The notes under the pieces are model-generated. The model did not search any database. It was not told where the DNA came from and saw nothing but the letters and a program-made list of their open reading frames with translations. A program made the translations under genes and the position numbers. Of a stretch of DNA of 64,000 nucleotides, positions 58,816-64,000 are shown piece after piece (position 1 is the stretch's first letter; each line of letters opens with the position of its first letter). The DNA is taken from positions 2,363,501 through 2,427,500 of the forward strand of contig NC_134747.1 of NCBI RefSeq assembly GCF_050436995.1. The letters run 5' to 3'. The stretch is from Anticarsia gemmatalis (Eukaryota; Arthropoda; Insecta; Lepidoptera; Erebidae).

Positions 58816-61800
58816 GTAAGTACTCGTAATTTGTTTAATATTCCTCTTTCACGGATTATAGTAGGTTTATGATTAAGATATGATCTTCCAGAAGAGCCTT
58901 ACTCAGGTTGTACAGTGAAGATCTCAGATAAATCTTAGGATTCTCATTCTATCTCTAGGATCCTCTTAAAAACTATTAACCTCCGGTTTCTGAGGCACAT
59001 TTAGCAGTAGTTTATCTATTCAATACCGTTAAAACTCATATAAAATAACGCTGTTGAATAGATAAACTATCGTTAAATGTACTCAGAAACCGAGGGTAAG
59101 TCGATTTTAGATTGGTGACGAACAAGACAAAGTTATTAACGATATTAAATATGTTTTACTCATATCATAGTTCTTAACTGCTTGGAAAAGTATTGTAGTA
59201 TTCAATATATACGAAAATAGCTAAAGTTTTAAGGAAAATCCGGCTAGGATAAGTATTCTTAGTAAATGTGAATAGAATGAGTAATATTGAACCCCTTTGA
59301 GATATCCCTCGGATTCATTAAGAATAAAGAACGTCTTGATTACGTACGTGGACAGAATGCTCAAAGCAATTAATTAAATACGTTTACGTTAACCACCTTT
59401 TATACGATGTTTCTATGTATGTTGTATTCGGTTATTCACCAAATTCAACGAATTTTTGCCACAAAATGATTCTACGTTGAATTTCCAAACCAATGCCGCG
59501 AAAAATATTTCCAGTCGTTCGAAAAATCGTTCATCGTCATCACAATCAGAATTTTATTTTTAACCCGTTTCGTTTAATACCTCTAACAAGCGATTCCCAT
59601 TTTTTAGCACACGTATTATTGGGAAATTCTAACGTGAAATCGCTATCGGTGGTTCCCGCTTACTTCAATACTGAATTATATTCTAAACGATCAATTTCCT
59701 GTGTGGATGCGAAGGCGGTTATATTAATTAGTATTAAAGCATCTCCTCGCCTCAATGAAAGCTGTTAATTTTACTGCTTCAACGCTCGCTTTATGAACAC
59801 TCGATTTATTGATTGTCATTATTTTATTAACCTCATGACAAAAATTTATAGTCTATTAAACAATTTTCCACGGTTTAATAAATGTGTTTACGTTTTAGGA
59901 TAAGAGTTTATTGTTTTTAATGTTTTCAACTGTCGTTTTTGTTGTGTCAATATTATCTGATATGATTGTTATTTGCACACGACGTATTCGTTTGAGGAAA
60001 GGCCCCCAGATACGAACCTCTTTTAAATCATCACATTCATATTGTTAACCGTATGAATCACGACAAATTAGGTCAAATCACTTACGTCTAACTGATTCAT
60101 AATAATCATACAAATTCACTTCTTCACAAACAACGTTATGAACTGATAAAACACTTTTCTCTCCTTCGCTGAAACATCTAAGTGTGTTTTATTTTGCTTC
60201 AGTTTGCTCAATGATACCGTTCAATGAAGTCAGGTAACAACCGGTTACATAAAGTACTCTCAATTCTAGAGCAGAGGCGTCACAAAATTTACAGTCGCTA
60301 TCGCCTTAATTCCGTAATGAGTGCGGGGGGCGATAATTGAACTCGGCAATAGGCAAATTGCCGGACCAGTCTCTCCCGTCTATATCTCGATTACCCTTCC
60401 CCATGTCATAAACGAATTCGCACTCTACACGTTTGTGTTAGAAACTATTATTCGTTGTCCCTAATTCCTCTCCCTGGTCTTTCTTATCAACATCTAAATT
60501 GAGCTCTGGTACACGGTAACAGAGTCTTTTATCTATTCGATGCGTATCTGACCGGGTTGACGTGATCAAAACGATAAATGGACGTCGCCGGCACGCCACA
60601 GATTTGCATTGCGTCCGCCGTACTGTCAGTTTCATACGTCTCACTTCCTCCTCACCACGTTCCCGTGTAATTGACTGGAATGCGAACATATGCGTTTACG
60701 ATCAATATAGGATGTGCGTGTTTTTATGTCAAGTTAAAAAAAATATTCATCAACGTTACACGAACGCCTTGTCATAAACACAAACAGTCTACGTGAACAT
60801 ATAATGGCTTCGTGTTGTACATAGTTCATGTCACAGGATGATTGGTGTCGTGAGGAGGTGGAACAGAGCAGTGTCAATTTAGCGCCGGATGACTCCAAAA
60901 TGACAATTTCCTCCGTTGTCATCTCCCGCTTTAACATGTAATGTGCGCTCGTATTTATAGAATAATAAACATTCTATTTTAGCAATCATTCTATTGACAA
61001 ATAAACAACATCACGAATGCTCAAACGATTCGAAGAACAATAATGTTTCTTTGGGACTAGTCTGTCTGCTAACGTTCAGCCTCAAGGGATTTTAATTGAG
61101 TACTAGATCCCTACTGAAAGCATCGGTCACGTCACGCAGTGTGTTATTAAACTGAAATAGTTCATGACGCCCGTTCCGAACACGTGCTTCTCAAACATAC
61201 GAATCAGTTTAGTCGATGCCCAACGATGTTTTTATTGTTGTCCCTCGCCACTTGTATGTCAATGTCGTTCACTTTATTAATTTCCAACGCACAGACGTAC
61301 GTCCGTGACACTGGTAGCTGTAGCGTTATCACTACCCGCTCTGGTTTCAAACAGATAGCGCTCGAGTGCCTCCGCGTCATCAACATTATCCGACTAGTTG
61401 TTTTTCCAATAATAAATAAAGTTACCGTTTGTAATTCGCTTTAAAGCGTCGACATAAACTCTGGCCTGCCGTGTTTTAGTGGTTGGCTCCTCGCCAGTGC
61501 TTGCTCCCCTCGTATCGATCTGAAAACTGGCAACGTTCACCACCAGCCGCATGGCGAACAATGTGACCGTTAGGGAATCTTGTTGCGAAGCCCATCCCTC
61601 TTATCTTTATGTATTTACTTTATCAATTTTTTTTTTTTTTTTTTTAAAAAGTTTCAGATAGCCGCGTTTGCGCTCGCACTTTAAAAACGTTTGTCACTCG
61701 GATCGAAAGTGTTCGGAATGCACGCCGGCTATTCAATTAAACTCTTATTGTAACCCAATTTAGTAGTTCACAATGCCGACACAAAGGTCGAAAGGGCCGC

Positions 61801-64000
61801 ACAAAAAGCTTGAATAAAACTCTCATTACATGTTGTTTATTCGTTTTCTGTAAGCATTGAAGCGAGAAGGGGCTTCCTGTTCCGTTCTCGCGCTATACAA
61901 ACGGTTTATAGTACTCGAGACGCGTTGATAAGACTTTATAAAGTTTTCCTGCTTCCATTAGCAGCGACAAAGTAAGAGAGACGCCAGCTTTGAAACAATT
62001 CCTACTAACTTTCTGTAAGACTTACAAGTTATTATATATTTGGAAACAATTTGTTTCTCGCTCGAACTGCTCGCTTTTATAAATTTTGATGCCCAAGTCG
62101 GCATAATAAGCTCTTTGTGTAGAAGAGAGATTGGTTACAGACATTTTCGTTTACGAAACAATTTTTGTGTAAACTTTTTTCATGTTTGTTTAATATTTTA
62201 TATTAAACGTGAACGTGTCTGGTGGAGAGCTTAGAAGTTGGTAATGAGCGCGTCTCCGAGAAGTGCTACGAAGTTGTAATACGAATTTCGATTAGGTTTT
62301 TTCAAAGGAACCAATCTCAATTTAGTTGACAATCTCTCCTTTGCCCCTATTTTTAAAACAGAGTTGTTTACTGATCCCTGTGAATGTACGACGTACGTGC
62401 ACGTTTGATATACATCGATAAAATTGCCTACTCCGTACCCATCAACAGTTTTATTTTCGAAACTTTTTTGTGACCATTTTACTGTTGTATTAACGGCCTG
62501 TATTTTTGTTTTATACCGAGATTTATTGCGTGAGATCTAATCAGAGCGTTATGGGCGACCAAGGCCGTTACGATTTCCATACGAGAGGTCCACACAATGT
62601 CACTAGTTAGTCAGACAAGTGATATCATTGCATTGCTGCGGAGTAGGTGAACAGATTGATAAAACCGTATATATAGAGCAAGCTACAGTGTAGCCAAAAG
62701 CAAATTATCTCGTGCAATCGGTGCCAAATTGTATGCAACGTTGTGTGAATCAAACTAAAGAATTTGAACAGATAATTTTACATTTTTACGTTGACTACCC
62801 AGACTATTGAACTAGCTGCTGGTGCATTTAGTCGCGAATTTTCTAGCAATAGAAATACATCAATGATTTGTGCGTAGTTCGAGTTTACATCAGCAAAAAA
62901 TTTACCTATAACTAAAGTAACGTTCCGTACTTCACTTTCTTTAGTAAGCAGTCGTATATTTTTATGGGTGTAATAATAAAGCACTTATAATATCTGTCGT
63001 AAACATAACATACGTGCATGGTACCGTCGTTACTTGGGCTGGATACCGTGTCAGCCACTTACCAATAATGGCCTTTGCATTTGGCATCAATATCCTTTTA
63101 TTTCTGTCGAGAACACTTGTTTTCGATATGGCTATTGTTGTTTTCCGTTTTAGAATTTGTATGATTCATCGTTCTGTTTGGCTTGTTTGAGATAAATTGG
63201 CTTGTTGAAAGTATCTTTACTATTGTAGCAATTTCAATCTTCAATGACTAACATACCTACTAATTGAAGCAGACGAAATAACTTGCCGCCGAAAGGGCGA
63301 TTTGGAATGATCGGGAGGATAGGTATTTCAACACGACAATTAAATAGAATAAGGAAAAAAGTCATTTTAATTGGATTCTTAAAGAAATTTAATATCAATA
63401 CATTGTTCCAGACTATGTATTAAATCTGGTAACTAGTACAAATCTCCTTAAACCCGTAAATTGAGTAGTGATCCAGACAATATCCCCTAAGCTTGCGTGC
63501 ACTCGGCGCTATCCTTGCACAGATCCGACGTATATTGCAAGCAATCTGTTAGGATTATATTAAATCCAGAGGATGATATGCAGTTTGGTTTAAAGTGTTC
63601 AGAATGCCCTCGATTTGACCATCGATCATCAACATTGATCTTGAATATTTTGATGACAGCAATCCTTAGTTATGTGGTACCGTACTGTACTACCACTGGG
63701 CACTGCGTTGGATTCTAAACACTGAATAAGTTCTATTATGACATCTTAAGATGTCTTCGACAATAAAACAGGCAATTTGAAAACAGTGCCTGCCTATTTC
63801 TTTGTTATGTGAGATGTGTAATTTTCGAAATAGCGTTATTAATGTTATTGATTCTCCAATCTTGTAATTCATCCAAATAACTGCTATTTGTTCGCTTAAC
63901 GCCCTAATGTATAATACTTCTAAAATACTAGTACCTAGTAACACCTTCACAATATAACACAGCGCATTTTACATTTAAATCCTTGCTTTTACCTTTAATT
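58816..64000 (+). other. sky: sky intron 3, truncated by the window edge
   Basis: The intron starts at the GTAAGT of 58816 and has not ended at 64000. It contains hairpin MITE copy 3 and a poly-T run near 61627-61646. No coding exon was recognised. The 59.1-64 kb part is unremarkable AT-rich DNA with slightly GC-richer patches near 60.6 and 61.5 kb. Confidence 0.75.
58977..59098. mobile_element. Hairpin MITE, copy 3
   Basis: CCTCCGGTTTCTGAGGCACA, TTTAGCAGTAGTTTATCTAT and TCAATACCG, an AT-rich centre, then the inverted arm ending ACTCAGAAACCGAGGGTA. It is more diverged than copy 2 but covers the whole unit. Confidence 0.85.

Overview
This window looks like nuclear DNA from a lepidopteran insect, most likely a moth. 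It is AT-rich, its genes are split by introns up to about 27 kb long, and it carries several dispersed repeat families that I recognise as typical of Lepidoptera. Examples are the SINE with a GGGGTAGGCAGAGA core, the SINE ending in a CCCAGCAGTGGGACA-like tail, and RTE-type LINE tails. There are no operons, bacterial genes, CRISPR arrays or convincing viral genes.

Two protein genes are present, arranged head to head. On the minus strand, positions 1-4544 hold the first five coding exons of a MROH1 orthologue (maestro heat-like repeat protein 1); the rest runs off the left edge. On the plus strand, from about 6.4 kb, lies the 5' part of the orthologue of Drosophila skywalker / human TBC1D24, a TBC-domain synaptic-vesicle protein. 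Three of its coding exons are visible: 7176-7287, 30900-31102 (extendable to an ATG at 30791) and 58611-58815. They join in phase, and the gene continues past the right edge. A CpG-rich block at 30.6-31.1 kb looks like a second promoter, because exon 2 has its own in-frame ATG upstream of its splice acceptor.

The remaining ~55 kb is sky intron. It is notable for long inverted repeats: a foldback element with nested palindromes (15.9-17.2 kb); a TIR element (24.9-25.6 kb); two copies of a Helitron/HINE-like repeat whose 5' part is a ~490-bp palindrome (33.3 and 51.9 kb); a 1.58-kb palindrome built from two inverted mariner-type transposon ends (49.0-50.6 kb); a 820-bp element with Transib/RAG-like CACAGTG ends and a 5-bp target duplication (54.0-54.8 kb); and three copies of a ~120-bp hairpin MITE. 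A full-length but dead Tc1-like element (20.4-22.0 kb) is also present. Transcripts of the sky introns should therefore contain several long hairpins.

No tRNA, rRNA or known miRNA was recognised. Almost all other open frames in the introns have no coding signature.
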